NCBI RefSeq assembly: GCF_028476545.1
Contig: NW_026731670.1
Location: 166,001-230,000 of the forward strand
Length of the DNA: 64,000 bases
Origin: Physella acuta
Lineage: Eukaryota; Mollusca; Gastropoda; Physidae
Reading direction: 5' to 3'
Shown here: one piece after another, positions 27,597-35,560 of the stretch
Layout: each line of letters opens with the position of its first letter
Numbering within the stretch: position 1 is the stretch's first letter
Made by a program: the position numbers and the translations under genes
The notes under the pieces: generated by a model
What the model saw: only the letters and a program-made list of their open reading frames with translations
Database searches by the model: none
What the model was told of the DNA's origin: nothing

Positions 27597-28660
27597 ACAG
27601 TTAATAAAACCCTCCCCTCATATACAGCTATACAACAGCATCTCTTAACGTAATTTAGGTACACATCAAAGTTGAGTGGACTCAGGGACATTCTGCAGTT
27701 TCAGGCCTGGGACCCAAACCTAAGCCTCTTGAGGTTAGTAGTCACATGTTCCACCATACAACCATGCCATCTCATATCCCATAACATGTTTATAATAAAA
27801 TACCAAAGTTAAATGTACTTACCCATTTTATTGCTCATGTCTTCTATTAGTGAGATGTTGATGTAGTATGTACCCACTTGATGAATTGACAACAAGACTT
27901 CAGCTAGATCTCTGCGGATTTGTGAGTCATCTTGTGCTCCATAGAAGGTATCTGAGTCCGTCAAGTGGACTTCAAATGGAACAGTATTGTAGTTACTGTC
28001 TGAGCTAACAAAGAATAAAACAAATTCTTTACTGCAAAGCTGTTTAGTTATTGTTCTATAATTTTAATTTTGTACTTGAATAGTTATTTATTTCATGCAT
28101 ACTTTTCTTGCAAGCAATGGAATATAAAATATAAATGTAAAATATAACACACTTTTAAGTTGCTTCATTTAATAATTTATAACAAGAACATGCTACTGCA
28201 CCTTTATTATTAGAATAAATGGAGCTTTAGGCAAGTAAGTCTGAATTTATAACCCAAAATAATACAAACTTCTTGTAACTTATAAGTCAAACTTTAAACA
28301 TTTACAGTTAATGAACTACCTTGAAGCAAGATAAACCTGTGTGTATGAATTTATAAATTGATGCCATTTTTACTGTAAAATAAGTCTCCATATGCTTACC
28401 TAATGTTCAAAATTAAAAATGTGAATTTACTAAACGTGCCATCTTTATTTTTATTTAGAAAGGTTTCCAGTTTAAGAACCAGCTGTTGACAATTTAAATA
28501 AGTTAACATTATTTGAAAGATGAAAAGTAAAAACAAGGTTTCAAATCACTACAGCAAATGTTGAGCCCAAACCATCAATATTTAATTCAATATTGAGCAA
28601 TTTATTCTATAAATAATTGAAATTGCTTTTAATTATTTCATTGCTTTAATTAATATAATT

Positions 28661-28744
<84 letters not shown>

Positions 28745-31700
28745 ATATTTTTTTTTGTCATAGAATTTTCAATCAGAAAGCAGCAGCTAGCAGAATAATT
28801 CAAACATTTATTTCTTCTGATTAGATTTTTTTCTATTTAATTAATAATGATAAATTAGTTTATTTTAGTTTACTTACATCATCATTGATTGTTTTTTTTA
28901 AGGTATTATAGGAACTGCTCATCACAACTGGTGTAGTTTTTATCTCACCTCGCACTTGTTATAAAAAAGTATAAGAATTATTTCAAGCATTATTCTTGAA
29001 ACAAAAGCAGTCATAATGGAATTTAAGATAGATTTTATAAGTACAATTATGAAGCAAATACATTTTTTATATACTCAGTAGGTCTACAGTTCTAGTTATA
29101 CATACAATAATTAAGTATTGCAATAACAATTATAAACCGCTATTTATTATCAAACTTTAAGAAAAATGCTATAAAAGTTATTTATTTTAAAAAATATTGA
29201 CTTTGAAAAAATAAATAAAATGTTTAATATTAAAAGATTAGGTTAAATTTTACCTATTAAGTCCCCTGATACATAATCTTTGAGTGATCTTTTCATGAGG
29301 TGCGATCTATCTTCTTCAAACAGCAAATATTCCTCAGAAATACCACCAGTCTCACTACTGGATTTGGATGCATCATCTAAATCAACTCTTTCTACACTTC
29401 TCTTCATCCTATGCTGTATTTTCTGATCTCTTACATACTTTTTTCTGTCGTTCCAAAATGGAACCACAAATGGATTTTCTATTGTTTCCATAAAATTGGT
29501 TTTTGGTGTAACTTGTAAGGCATTGCTTTCAATTAAAGAGTTGGGCAGGGATGCTGTAGTCTGTGTAAAGTTATGAAACATTGGAGCAGTAGAACTATTA
29601 TTGGTTGGCTTTAAAGTTGTATGAGCCTTGTTACTTGAAGTATCTGAAAAAAAATATAATTAATAATTTTTTACTTTTAAGTACTGTTGATTAAACACAA
29701 TTTTAAAAATTGAAGAAGAAATATAAAAGAAAATATAAACTTATTAAAGTTCAGAGGGGTCAGCGTGGTTGGGTTGGTAACATGATGGTTGATAAACAAA
29801 AAGGTCCTAAGTTCAAGACCCTAGTTCAGAATCAAACAACTGCTGACTTGAAGTTTGTTCTGGGATTGAGAAAGCAAATCCGAAAAGAATAGCAGGCTAA
29901 AACATGCATAATGCATGTTATGGTGCATAACAGGTTGACACATAATTCTTATTGTATTAGAGGAAACCCCATCTAAAATTACAATTAAGAATGAAGAACA
30001 AGATTAAAGCTCTTAATCCAGTAGGCTTACAATTATCATATTATATCAGAATAGCTCAAATTGTCACTTGAATTGCTTAATATTGTATGATCAAACATGG
30101 CAGTAATAATGCATGGATACTAAAATGTATCTACAATTCTTAAACTCATTGTTAAATGTATAAATTTATCCACTGTTATTAAAAATATTTTTTAAAAATT
30201 GACTGAAGGAATAATACTGTTCTAATGTTTCTCACTTGCTTATTTTTAATTGCTGACTAGCAATTGTTGGGCACTGCTGCATTACTTTGCTTATAAATGA
30301 GGCATATTTATTTATATTAGTAGTTTTACTCACCAACTAGTTGGCTAAATTTTCTTCAAATGATGCCACTTAAATCACATTGCATAGCCTTCAATATATC
30401 ATGTAATGCTGTTTCGATTACAACATACAATGTACTTGCAATAACTTACTATGTGGATTAGGATCCTCAAATATTTCCTCAGCAGATTTATACTCCTCTT
30501 GCTCTGCCCATGAGAGTCTTTTAGCATCTTTTTTTGGAATTTCATCAATTTCAGTAACTGGTGTATTTATGTTCATAGAAATACTTGGAGCTAAACTTGT
30601 GGCTTTAGGCTCTAAGATGAGCAAAATAAAATATTTCTTATCTTATCTGATAGATTTTTAAGATCTGAGTTAGCAACAACAAAAAAAAGAGACATTTTTA
30701 ATATCTAATTGAAAAGCTAAGCAAATGAAAACTCATATAGCCTATTTCATGTAGGCCTAAATAAAACAAAAATTGATATAAAATAATCTCAAAAACATTA
30801 ATGATAAATAATCCAATGTGTTTTAATTCCAGCCAATGCATCAATATGATTTAGTAATATAAGAGAAACATAACTAGAGATTTTCTTACTTTCAGTTTGT
30901 TTCTTCATGTTGACTGTATGGGTAGAAAGTAATGTCTTATTTAATAGAGATGTTTTATTTTCTGAATATGGGAGAAACATTTCACATCTGATCATATCAC
31001 AGATAAGCTGATTATATTTTTTAAAATACAATGGATAATGTGTTTAATACTAAAAAGCAAAGAAAAAACCAATAGCTTAGTATAGATATTATGTTATAGT
31101 ATTAGATACTTCTACAATTGAAAAGGCTATATTACTATAACTAAGATAAAACAAATCTAGCAGTTATACTACATTGGCATTAAAATATTTCACTAACAGT
31201 AACAATATGAACTGCAACCACTTTCTTGTTTATACATTACCTGTTGTCACTGCATACAGTTCCTCAGCTTCCATTATATTATCTATTTCATTCTTTTGTG
31301 GTCTAGGCCTATAATGTTGGACTTTTTCTAACAACTCTTCAAAAATAATTTTAATAAAATCAATGCAACAAGTCTATTACAAATCTTTGTGGGTCTATAT
31401 GACTAATTAGGTTTAATGTGGGGAGGGGTGGGGGGATGACACTAACTGCAAAATTTACAGAGAAAAAAACTACACATTTTGAGGTAACATTGTGTTTCTT
31501 AATAAGTTATTGACTCACTATAGAGCCGAAAGTAGATTTAGAATAGATATATAGTATTGTCTAGATCTAGATTTTTATTTATAGTTTATCTTCTAGATCT
31601 ATGTACTATGTACCGAGCTAAGCGGGCCATAAAATGTTCCTCACCAGCTGCTTTTGTATCATCTTCAGCCCATAGTGGCTGTCTTTTTGTTTCATTCCCT

Positions 31701-32316
31701 GGCTGTATGTGGAATTCTTTACCGCTTTCTGAGGGCCCAGCACGGCTTGTTCTCGAGTTTATTTCATTACTTTGGTTATCTAAATGACAGACACACGTGA
31801 AAGTCAAGATCGTCAACTCCAATCCATATAATATTATTATTTATGTTACGAAAGTTGAACTCTTCTGGGTCTAGCACTTAACTCTAGTCAAGTTGTTCTT
31901 AACCTATTGGAGGTACGAACATAATGTGCGCAAAGAGTTTCTTCCAGGCATTTTTTCTGGGGGGCGGAGCCCCCCCCCCCCTCCCACCCTCCCGAAGAAA
32001 GTCTACCGCCGACCCCCCGAACGAAATGAAATTTATATAGAAAATTTATACTTTTAACAGTGTCCCCCCCCCCCCGAAGAAAGTCTACTTCCCACCGAAA
32101 ATTTCAATTGCCCCCCCCCCCCCCCCGGAGAAAAAAGTCTGGAAGAAACACTGTACGCAAACCAGCGTGACTCCTGGTGTTGTCTTTTAGACACGAGTGC
32201 AGAAATGAACTATAAAATGCCCAGAAAAATAAATTGATTGATATATTACCTACGTTTCCAATAGAGAAGCTGACAATACTCAGTAGAATTATTACGTAAA
32301 CGTTAAATGAAGACAT
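4871..32316 (-). CDS. MUC4-like membrane protein: SEA-NIDO-AMOP-VWD-EGF(x23)-SEA-TM, 50 coding exons
   Basis: A multi-exon minus-strand gene built by eye from ORFs, acceptor AGs and donor GTs. ATG is at 32316-32314 and TGA at 4873-4871; 50 exons total 7401 nt (2466 aa) with every junction in phase. Domain order: signal peptide (1-20), pro-region with RMKR and LMKR sites (256-259, 293-296), SEA-like (about 308-421), NIDO (about 422-645), AMOP (about 645-784), VWD (about 789-978), a MUC4/SUSD2-type segment (979-1137), about 23 EGF modules (1138-2128), SEA (about 2129-2240), TM (about 2291-2315) and a cytoplasmic tail to 2466. The NIDO-AMOP-VWD-EGF-TM core is that of MUC4. The protein is inferred to sit at the cell surface and act in adhesion or as a barrier. 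The exact orthologue is unknown. Exon coordinates are given in the module entries below. A likely acceptor at 32343-32342 suggests a further 5' UTR exon upstream. Confidence 0.88.
5057..5574. mobile_element. GC-rich insert in last intron flanked by 13-bp direct repeats
   Basis: About 490 bp of GC-rich sequence sits in the AT-rich intron between exons 49 and 50. Both ends carry AAGTAGGCCTACT (5057-5069 and 5562-5574), which looks like a target-site duplication; its core AGTAGGCCTACT is itself palindromic. The insert has a poly-G run near 5370-5382 and no coding potential. The family is unknown; a SINE or other non-autonomous element is likely. Confidence 0.5.
6772..6902 (+). mobile_element. 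tRNA-derived SINE, 3' part
   Basis: This matches the middle and 3' part of the SINE at 63300-63545 (GGGCATAATGCTGACCACAC, then a GTTGAACTC..TTGCCCC motif and AAAGGGAACTTTGCTT). It lies in the intron between exons 46 and 47, and is back to back with an inverted copy. Confidence 0.7.
6903..7075 (-). mobile_element. tRNA-derived SINE, inverted copy
   Basis: The reverse complement shows a B-box-like CTTGAGTTCAAACC, then CTGACCACATTATCC and GATGAACTCTACTTCATCTG, the same family as 6772-6902 and 63300-63545. The two copies face each other and could form a hairpin in the intron transcript. Confidence 0.6.
7120..7540 (-). CDS. MUC4-like gene, exons 45-46: juxtamembrane Cys module and transmembrane helix
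   Basis: Exon 45 (7540-7418) encodes a short four-Cys segment (C-E-L-Y ... C-Q-P-G-Q-V-C ... P-E-C). Its frame is set by the acceptor at 7542-7541; another frame is also open but has no Cys pattern and does not fit the neighbouring phases. Exon 46 (7258-7120) encodes a clear membrane helix, from L-I-I-G-L-S-V-G to I-I-I-V-L (about 2291-2315), followed by the stop-transfer H-I-K-R-K-R. This makes the product a single-pass type I membrane protein. Confidence 0.85.
8170..9114 (-). CDS. MUC4-like gene, exons 42-44: membrane-proximal SEA domain
   Basis: Exons 9114-8993 (phase 1 to 0), 8753-8689 (0 to 2) and 8336-8170 (2 to 1), residues about 2129-2246. The pattern FPLEIEFDF, helix with SKDLQRKIA, then LSFEIYNL and N-G-S-V-I-A (2192-2197) resembles an SEA fold, whose usual self-cleavage site is G|SVVV; here the bond would be G2193-S2194. 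SEA domains sit between extracellular repeats and the TM helix in many membrane mucins, which fits this position. SEA in a NIDO-AMOP-VWD protein is not the standard human MUC4 plan. Confidence 0.7.
9413..10105 (-). CDS. MUC4-like gene, exons 40-41: EGF modules 21-23
   Basis: Exons 10105-9839 and 9544-9413 (residues 1996-2128). Exon 40 is another double exon: an MEGF-like module (H-Y-G-Q-D-C ... G-W-T-G-S-S-C) followed by a DIDEC calcium-binding EGF. Exon 41 is a single DIDEC module. Both are symmetric phase 1 exons. They end the EGF stalk just before the SEA module. Exon 40 probably arose from a double exon like 39. Confidence 0.85.
10457..12922 (-). CDS. MUC4-like gene, exons 35-39: EGF modules 15-20 (third five-exon block)
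   Basis: Exons 12922-12812, 12639-12511, 12081-11965, 11455-11336 and 10720-10457 (residues 1749-1995). Order: DINEC, DINEC, a divergent EGF lacking the calcium motif ([11 protein letters not shown]), DIDEC, then a double exon (K-Y-G-Y-D-C plus DVDEC). It is the same five-part order as exons 25-29 and 30-34. All junctions are phase 1. Confidence 0.86.
12133..12216. repeat. (TA)n microsatellite
   Basis: About 80 bp of uninterrupted TA in the intron between exons 36 and 37. Confidence 0.95.
13219..15432 (-). CDS. MUC4-like gene, exons 30-34: EGF modules 9-14 (second five-exon block)
   Basis: Exons 15432-15310, 14951-14823, 14606-14484, 13919-13797 and 13479-13219 (residues 1496-1748). Order: INEC type, DVNEC type, a divergent EGF (LDPC...C-S-F-G-C, no calcium signature), DVDEC type, then a double exon (H-W-G-E-N-C plus DQDEC). 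This repeats the order of exons 25-29 exactly. All junctions are phase 1. Exon 31 uses a poor donor (GTTATT). Each module shows the six-Cys EGF pattern ending in C-x-C-x(2)-G-[YF]. Confidence 0.86.
14094..14173. repeat. (TA)n microsatellite
   Basis: About 80 bp of TA in the intron between exons 32 and 33. Confidence 0.95.
15576..15768 (+). mobile_element. tRNA-derived SINE copy
   Basis: It carries a tRNA-like head (GGCAGAGTACTAGACTACTA, B-box-like GAGTTCGGATCC), then CTCTGATGGGTACCAGACTC, ACGTTAGGG, GGCTGGGCATAGT and GATGAACTCTACTTAATCTG. The order is that of the full copy at 63300-63545. It lies in the intron between exons 29 and 30. Confidence 0.75.
16090..16161. repeat. 40-bp tandem duplication over the exon 29 splice donor
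   Basis: The 32-bp string at 16090-16121 recurs at 16130-16161 with a 40-bp offset. The second copy holds the end of exon 29 and its donor (GTAAGT at 16154-16149). The first copy is an exact decoy of that donor 40 nt further into the intron. Confidence 0.9.
16155..20379 (-). CDS. MUC4-like gene, exons 23-29: EGF modules 1-8
   Basis: Exons 20379-20213, 19640-19479, 18875-18750, 17985-17857, 16979-16860, 16673-16554 and 16403-16155 (residues 1138-1495). Exons 23-24 give the first two EGF modules, of the kind that follows VWD in MUC4 relatives (C-N-F-N-G-K-C, then D-V-D-G-C). Exons 25, 26 and 28 are calcium-binding EGFs starting DVDEC, DINEC and DIDEC. Exon 27 is a divergent EGF without that signature. 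Exon 29 codes for two modules: a non-calcium MEGF-like one (K-Y-G-E-N-C) plus a DVNEC type. Exon 29's donor lies inside a 40-bp tandem duplication. Donor of exon 26 is weak (GTTAGC). Confidence 0.86.
18060..18260. repeat. Degenerate (CCTGAA)n-like array
   Basis: About 200 bp in the intron between exons 25 and 26, made of variants of ACCTGAACCTGAAC, AACATGAAC and AACCCTA. It is a decayed hexamer array, somewhat telomere-like in sequence. Confidence 0.55.
20587..21832 (-). CDS. MUC4-like gene, exons 21-22: post-VWD segment
   Basis: Exons 21832-21584 and 20815-20587 encode residues about 979-1137. The first exon reads [19 protein letters not shown], then [13 protein letters not shown] and N-Q-E-I-A, a segment that in MUC4 and SUSD2 follows the VWD domain. 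The second exon (NQAPTVTL ... [16 protein letters not shown]) has the look of a single Ig-like or cadherin-like beta sandwich with no Cys pair. Exon 22 ends in phase 2, the only such junction around the EGF array, and joins exon 23 through a split Gly codon. Confidence 0.75.
20985..21235. repeat. Dispersed repeat, family member 1
   Basis: It shares AAGAACAAACTAAGAGGCAG and AGTTGTTTGATTTTGG with 46850-46905 (a close but imperfect match), and is less AT-rich than its surroundings. It lies in the intron between exons 21 and 22. The family is unknown. Confidence 0.5.
21935..23140 (-). CDS. MUC4-like gene, exons 17-20: VWD domain with GDPH motif
   Basis: Exons 23140-23016, 22826-22703, 22387-22250 and 22129-21935 encode residues about 785-978. 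The domain opens with F-G-D-P-H (GDPH at 789-792), continues with [12 protein letters not shown] and closes with the standard T-R-G-L-L-G-N-F-N near 940-948, then D-D-F. In MUC4 and several VWD proteins the Asp-Pro bond of GDPH breaks by itself under mildly acidic conditions; the motif is intact here, so the same can be expected. The only cysteines seen are near ends of the domain, as in the MUC4 type. Confidence 0.87.
23323..23717 (+). mobile_element. Helitron-like non-autonomous element
   Basis: It starts with TCTATATATATAATTCTC after a run of A, and ends with a short hairpin (GCGTATGCTACGC) followed by GGGTCAGCTCGT. This resembles the TC start and hairpin-plus-CTRR end of Helitrons, though the final CTRR is altered. 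It is GC-richer than the host intron (between exons 16 and 17) and has no coding sequence. Confidence 0.4.
23931..24554 (-). CDS. MUC4-like gene, exons 15-16: AMOP domain
   Basis: Exons 24554-24409 and 24156-23931 encode residues about 661-784. Features: L-P-A-C-P-C at 669-674, a C-Y-D in the middle, R-C-C-Y at 710-713, and later a W-C-C and two further Cys before VRG. This spacing of a CPC motif and paired cysteines matches AMOP (adhesion-associated domain in MUC4 and other proteins), which always sits after NIDO and before VWD in this family, as it does here. The junction between exons 15 and 16 is phase 0 (CGG|AGA). Confidence 0.85.
24707..26403 (-). CDS. MUC4-like gene, exons 10-14: NIDO domain
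   Basis: Exons 26403-26279, 25935-25771, 25592-25452, 25210-25024 and 24805-24707 encode residues about 422-660. Hallmarks of the nidogen-like (NIDO) domain are visible: Y-P-Y-G at the start, [21 protein letters not shown] followed by VFYHV, FQCAII with a following Y-A-I-Y-F-Y strand, then GW...AYYVF and the final N-T-G-N-V-W-F-F-K-V. NIDO is an extracellular domain of nidogen, MUC4, SUSD2, SNED1 and tectorins. The intron between exons 13 and 14 has a GC donor (25023-25022). Exon 14 also carries the first Cys and W-Y of AMOP. Confidence 0.85.
26861..26993. repeat. Imperfect tandem duplication, period about 72 bp
   Basis: Two diverged copies share TTTGCTCA, CATTCCCA, ATTGCTAGTTA and AATGCAGGTCT at about 26872-26920 and 26944-26992. 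They lie in the intron between exons 9 and 10. Confidence 0.65.
27547..27592. repeat. (TA)n microsatellite
   Basis: About 45 bp of TA in the intron between exons 9 and 10. Confidence 0.95.
27645..27780 (-). mobile_element. tRNA-derived SINE remnant, inverted
   Basis: The reverse complement has a tRNA-like head (ATGGTTGTATGGTGGAACAT, then AACCTCAAGAGGCTTAGGTT) followed by GTCCCTGAGTCCACTCAACT, which occurs nearly unchanged in the full copy at 63381-63400. Confidence 0.55.
27823..28954 (-). CDS. MUC4-like gene, exons 7-9: N-terminal SEA-like module
   Basis: Exons 28954-28878 (phase 1 to 0), 28482-28400 (0 to 2) and 28004-27823 (2 to 1) encode residues about 308-421. The pattern is an amphipathic helix (TLKKTINDD), a strand pair around [12 protein letters not shown], then VPFEVHL and a second helix ([12 protein letters not shown]). 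It aligns by eye with the C-terminal SEA module, and the three exon phases are the same in both copies (see exons 42-44). The G-S-V-V-V type self-cleavage motif is absent here. The assignment as SEA is inference from pattern and intron positions. Confidence 0.55.
28664..28741. repeat. (TA)n microsatellite
   Basis: About 75 bp of TA in the intron between exons 7 and 8. Confidence 0.95.
29254..32316 (-). CDS. MUC4-like gene, exons 1-6: signal peptide and pro-region
   Basis: Exons: 32316-32250, 31779-31645, 31336-31241, 30961-30890, 30611-30450 and 29643-29254; all internal junctions are phase 1. Exon 1 encodes a typical signal peptide ([20 protein letters not shown]). Residues about 23-307 are hydrophilic and low in Cys, rich in Glu, Lys, Ser, Thr and Asn, with several N-glycosylation sequons, and show no known fold. 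Exon 6 holds R-M-K-R at 256-259, a furin-type site, and L-M-K-R at 293-296. The region therefore looks like a propeptide or stalk removed or clipped before the globular part. Small symmetric phase 1-1 exons fit easy gain or loss by exon shuffling. The start was chosen for the signal peptide; the frame is open upstream only into transposon sequence. Confidence 0.78.
29756..29900 (+). mobile_element. tRNA-like SINE head, diverged
   Basis: GTGGTTGGGTTGGTAACATG followed by a B-box-like AAGTTCAAGACCCTAGTTC suggests a tRNA-derived head. The downstream body is not clearly alignable to the main SINE family. Confidence 0.35.
31933..32151. mobile_element. hAT-type MITE, same family as 63611-63806
   Basis: The ends AGAGTTTCTTCCAG and CTGGAAGAAACACTG are near inverted repeats; inside are poly-C runs and repeated GAAGAAAGTCTAC. 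The flanks TGTGCGCA (31925-31932) and TGTACGCA (32152-32159) match at 7 of 8 positions, fitting an 8-bp target duplication. It lies in the intron between coding exons 1 and 2. Confidence 0.65.
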
Positions 32317-32380
32317 CCTCTCTTTGTTGGGACTTAGATATCTGTAATTACATACAAAAGCAAAATGATATGCCTCTGAC

Positions 32381-32722
32381 CAGAGGCGTAGCGAGGGCGG
32401 GGCGGGGGGTGCGGACCGCAACGGGTGACACCATTTAGAGGGGATGACACCAGGTAAAAAAAGTTGCAAAAATTACAGAAGAAAAATCACTTTTTTTCAC
32501 ATCCATTAGTGACGGTTAAATACTCTTTTTAAATACAAATTAACAATTATTGCAAAAAGGCAGGGTATTATAGGCCTATTAAGGTCGACACACACACCAC
32601 ACACACACACATAAAGCAATTTCTTCTATATATTTTATTTTGTCTTGGTGCTACCCCCCCCCCCTCCTAAATGGTGTCACCCGGTGCGGTCCGCTCCCCA
32701 CCCCCGCCTCTCGACGCCTCTG
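32381..32722. mobile_element. MITE with CAGAGGCGTAGCG-type ends
   Basis: The left end CAGAGGCGTAGCGAGGGCGG and right end (reverse complement CAGAGGCGTCGAGAGGCGGG) form a terminal inverted repeat. GGTGACACCATTTAG and its complement lie just inside each end. No matching target duplication was seen. The insert is just upstream of the MUC4-like coding start, in the presumed first intron or promoter. Confidence 0.7.
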
Positions 32723-34190
32723 TACAGTCCCCAACATGTCAAAACTATTTTTAAAAAAACCACAACTACCAAATAACTAAGCTACCTCCTTTTTCTAATA
32801 CAAATAAGATCTGTTAAAGAAACTCAGTTTGAATTGTTTCTTTAAACATTCTCTCAACCGTATGTGAATGATATCACGAGTCATCCTATTTTTTTTTACA
32901 CAAAAGCAGCGATCAATCAAAATCCCTTATCTGATATAGCAGCTATGCGCCAGGCATTTTGTAGGGTTAAGTAGAAAATATTCTGCTTTGGTTCCTGTCA
33001 GCTACGTTATAGAAATAACACTGATGTATTTTCTAAGGGTGCGTTATTCCATTACGAATGTATCATACTACAGGGGGGGGGGGAGGTCGACTTCAGATTA
33101 GATATCCGTCGACGGTAATTATATCCAGGAAGTGTAATTTAAAATGCTTTAAACTGAATATTTCAGGTATTATGTATATGTACTTTTTTTTATAATTAAT
33201 ACACAAAAAAATAATCCAATTTAGACCCAGCTCAATGGTTATTGAAGAAAGAAATCAATGTAAAAAAAATAGTTGCTATTGGGCGAAAAGTTTATGGCTG
33301 AAGTGCTACGTCATGTTAGCGGAGGGCGGGTCTGTCAGTTTGTGAGGATGTTACGATGTAGAGGGATGGAGGGTACACACCGTTAAAATGCGTGACGTCA
33401 TTCACGGACGACCTCCTTGAACTGATTATATTGTATTTTATAAAAAAAAAAAAATCTGAATAGCAAGGCGCGCTTTGCAAAAGTATAACTTTTAAAAAAT
33501 AATTACTAAACAATCCGGGGAAAAAATGCTTTATGATTCTCGCGTCATAAAGATATATTATTTATGAGGTTAATAGAATGAGTTTAGTGCAAGAACGGGT
33601 TGCTTGAAGGTATCCTTATCTATACATGTATGCCACATAGAGCGGAATACACTCATGCCACATAGAGAAGTATCTAATGACCACTACAACCTCCACCCCT
33701 CCCCCATACAACCTAAATATAAACATATTTACAACCATCAAAGCTAGCGTAACTCTACTCGGGATGTCTAACCTAACAACTGTATCAACCATGCAAGCAG
33801 CAGTAAACGGTGTAGAAAAAATAACTCAAACTGGTTTTTATATTGCTTGTATATCTATAACTCTTCTACACGGAATGTTCTAAAACGGTTATTTCAATGG
33901 TGTATTGTAAGCCTGTTATTTCTATTCATATTTAAATCTTTATTTTAATTGACGGATTATAGCACATTCTTCTAAGTCGGTGTAGTAACAACGTATTTTT
34001 TTTTTGTTTGAGCGGATAGGTTTTATTTTCGCATCGTAAGCGATACAGAACACAAAATGACGATCATAACCTAACCCAAACCGGCTCGGCCAACGAAAGA
34101 GTTAATAAGGGTGGCGTCTACCGTTGCAGATCTAGACGGAGGTAGACATTAGAAATTATCCTATTTGTCTTTCAAAAGTAAGATCAATGC
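32723..34190. other. Intergenic, no gene seen
   Basis: Upstream of the MUC4-like gene, so its promoter may lie here, but no element can be pinned down. A poly-G run sits at about 33074-33084 and an isolated GTGACGTCATTCACGGACGA (33392-33411) matches the end of the MITE at 37109-37541. Confidence 0.5.
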
Positions 34191-34196
34191 GAAAAA

Positions 34197-34330
34197 TAAA
34201 ATTGCAATCGTATTGTCCGTAGAGCGCTGGACTGCTAAACCGAAAGTCTCGAGTTCGAATCCGGGTTGAATGTACCTGGCGAGTTAGAAACGAGTGTACT
34301 ACCACTTGTCCATGGACCGTCAGATTCCAA
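34197..34330 (+). mobile_element. tRNA-derived SINE, 5' part
   Basis: GAGCGCTGGACTGCTAAACC and CTCGAGTTCGAATCCGGGTT almost match the tRNA-like head of the SINE at 63300-63545. It is not a functional tRNA: no matching acceptor stem is present. Confidence 0.7.
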
Positions 34331-34554
34331 AATGGAACTTATATTGCTACTTGGACTGTGTTCTCGCTAAGAACAAGATAAAGTTGAAAAACTGTCACAT
34401 AAGATGAACAGAGCCCGATAGATTGTTTTCTGACATTGAAATAAGCGCTGGAAACACAAACTGTAATACAGACTTCTACAAGGCAGATACATCGATACAT
34501 GGGCAAAGATCGAAGGATGTTTACCCATCATATTTTCCCCTTTCGTGTCCAAGA

Positions 34555-34765
34555 CACATCAAGCAGATGAAGAAGAGTTCATATGTTTCAAAGACATCGG
34601 CATATGAAGGGATAATTTGGTCAGCACTACGCTTTTCTAACATGAGTTAGGTACCCAGGGACACAGGGACATTCTACTAACTTGAACCTGGATTCGATCT
34701 CAACCCTTTCGGGTTAGTAGTTAAGCTCTCGATTGCTCCCATATTCAAGCACCTTGGCGCCATAA
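34555..34765 (-). mobile_element. tRNA-derived SINE, inverted copy
   Basis: The reverse complement shows a B-box-like GAGATCGAATCCAGGTTCAA, then GGGTACCTAACTCATGTTAG, GTGCTGACCAAATTATCC and GAACTCTTCTTCATCTGC. It forms an inverted pair with the copy at 34197-34330. Confidence 0.7.
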
Positions 34766-34866
34766 TATTTGATGAGGGAACGAAGTGCCTAAACAGCAAC
34801 AACACTCAGTGAATAAATAAGTATGTTGCGTGACAAAAAGACTCCTGTTAGCACTACAGTCACTGG

Positions 34867-35030
34867 CAGAGGCGTAGCGAGGGGGGGGGGGGGCGGGGTT
34901 GCGGACCGCACCGGGTGACACCATTTAGGGGGGTGACACCAAGGCAAAAAATAGTAAAATATATAGAGAAAAACTTGAGGGGGGGGGGGTGCAAAAGGAA
35001 AGTTTGTCCCCGGGAAGGGTCGCTATATTC
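34867..35030. mobile_element. Partial MITE, CAGAGGCGTAGCG family, left half
   Basis: It starts CAGAGGCGTAGCGAGG, has GGTGACACCATTTAGG and runs to CCCGGGAAGGGTCGCTA, all shared with 48261-48612. The expected right end (GCTACGCCTCTG) is missing. Confidence 0.65.
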
Positions 35031-35308
35031 TATACATAGGTATGTAATAGCATATAATATGCTGTAGAACTAGTGGGGATATGAGAACATTTTTTTCTTC
35101 AAAAGACTGTCGATTTTTTTTCTTCCTTAAAGCTGTGGTCCTGGAATGTTACACCTACTAGGCCTATATTGCCCTATATGTAACCCAATGTCTAGGCAAG
35201 TTTTTCCCACCCGCTGTGATAACACATTTCATAGTGAACCCAGGCCAACACAAGTAGACCGGAAAGGAATTACGTAGGTAAAATTTCCCTAGTGGGCCGA
35301 ATTATAGC

Positions 35309-35560
<252 letters not shown>

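Noticed and set aside
33677-33883. 68-codon plus-strand ORF ending in a hydrophobic stretch
   Set aside because: Short, no ribosomal or splice context, no recognised motif; it probably arises by chance in unique DNA.
34205-34262. tRNA gene
   Set aside because: A and B boxes are present but the acceptor stem does not pair and the sequence continues into a SINE body. The same holds at 63302-63365.
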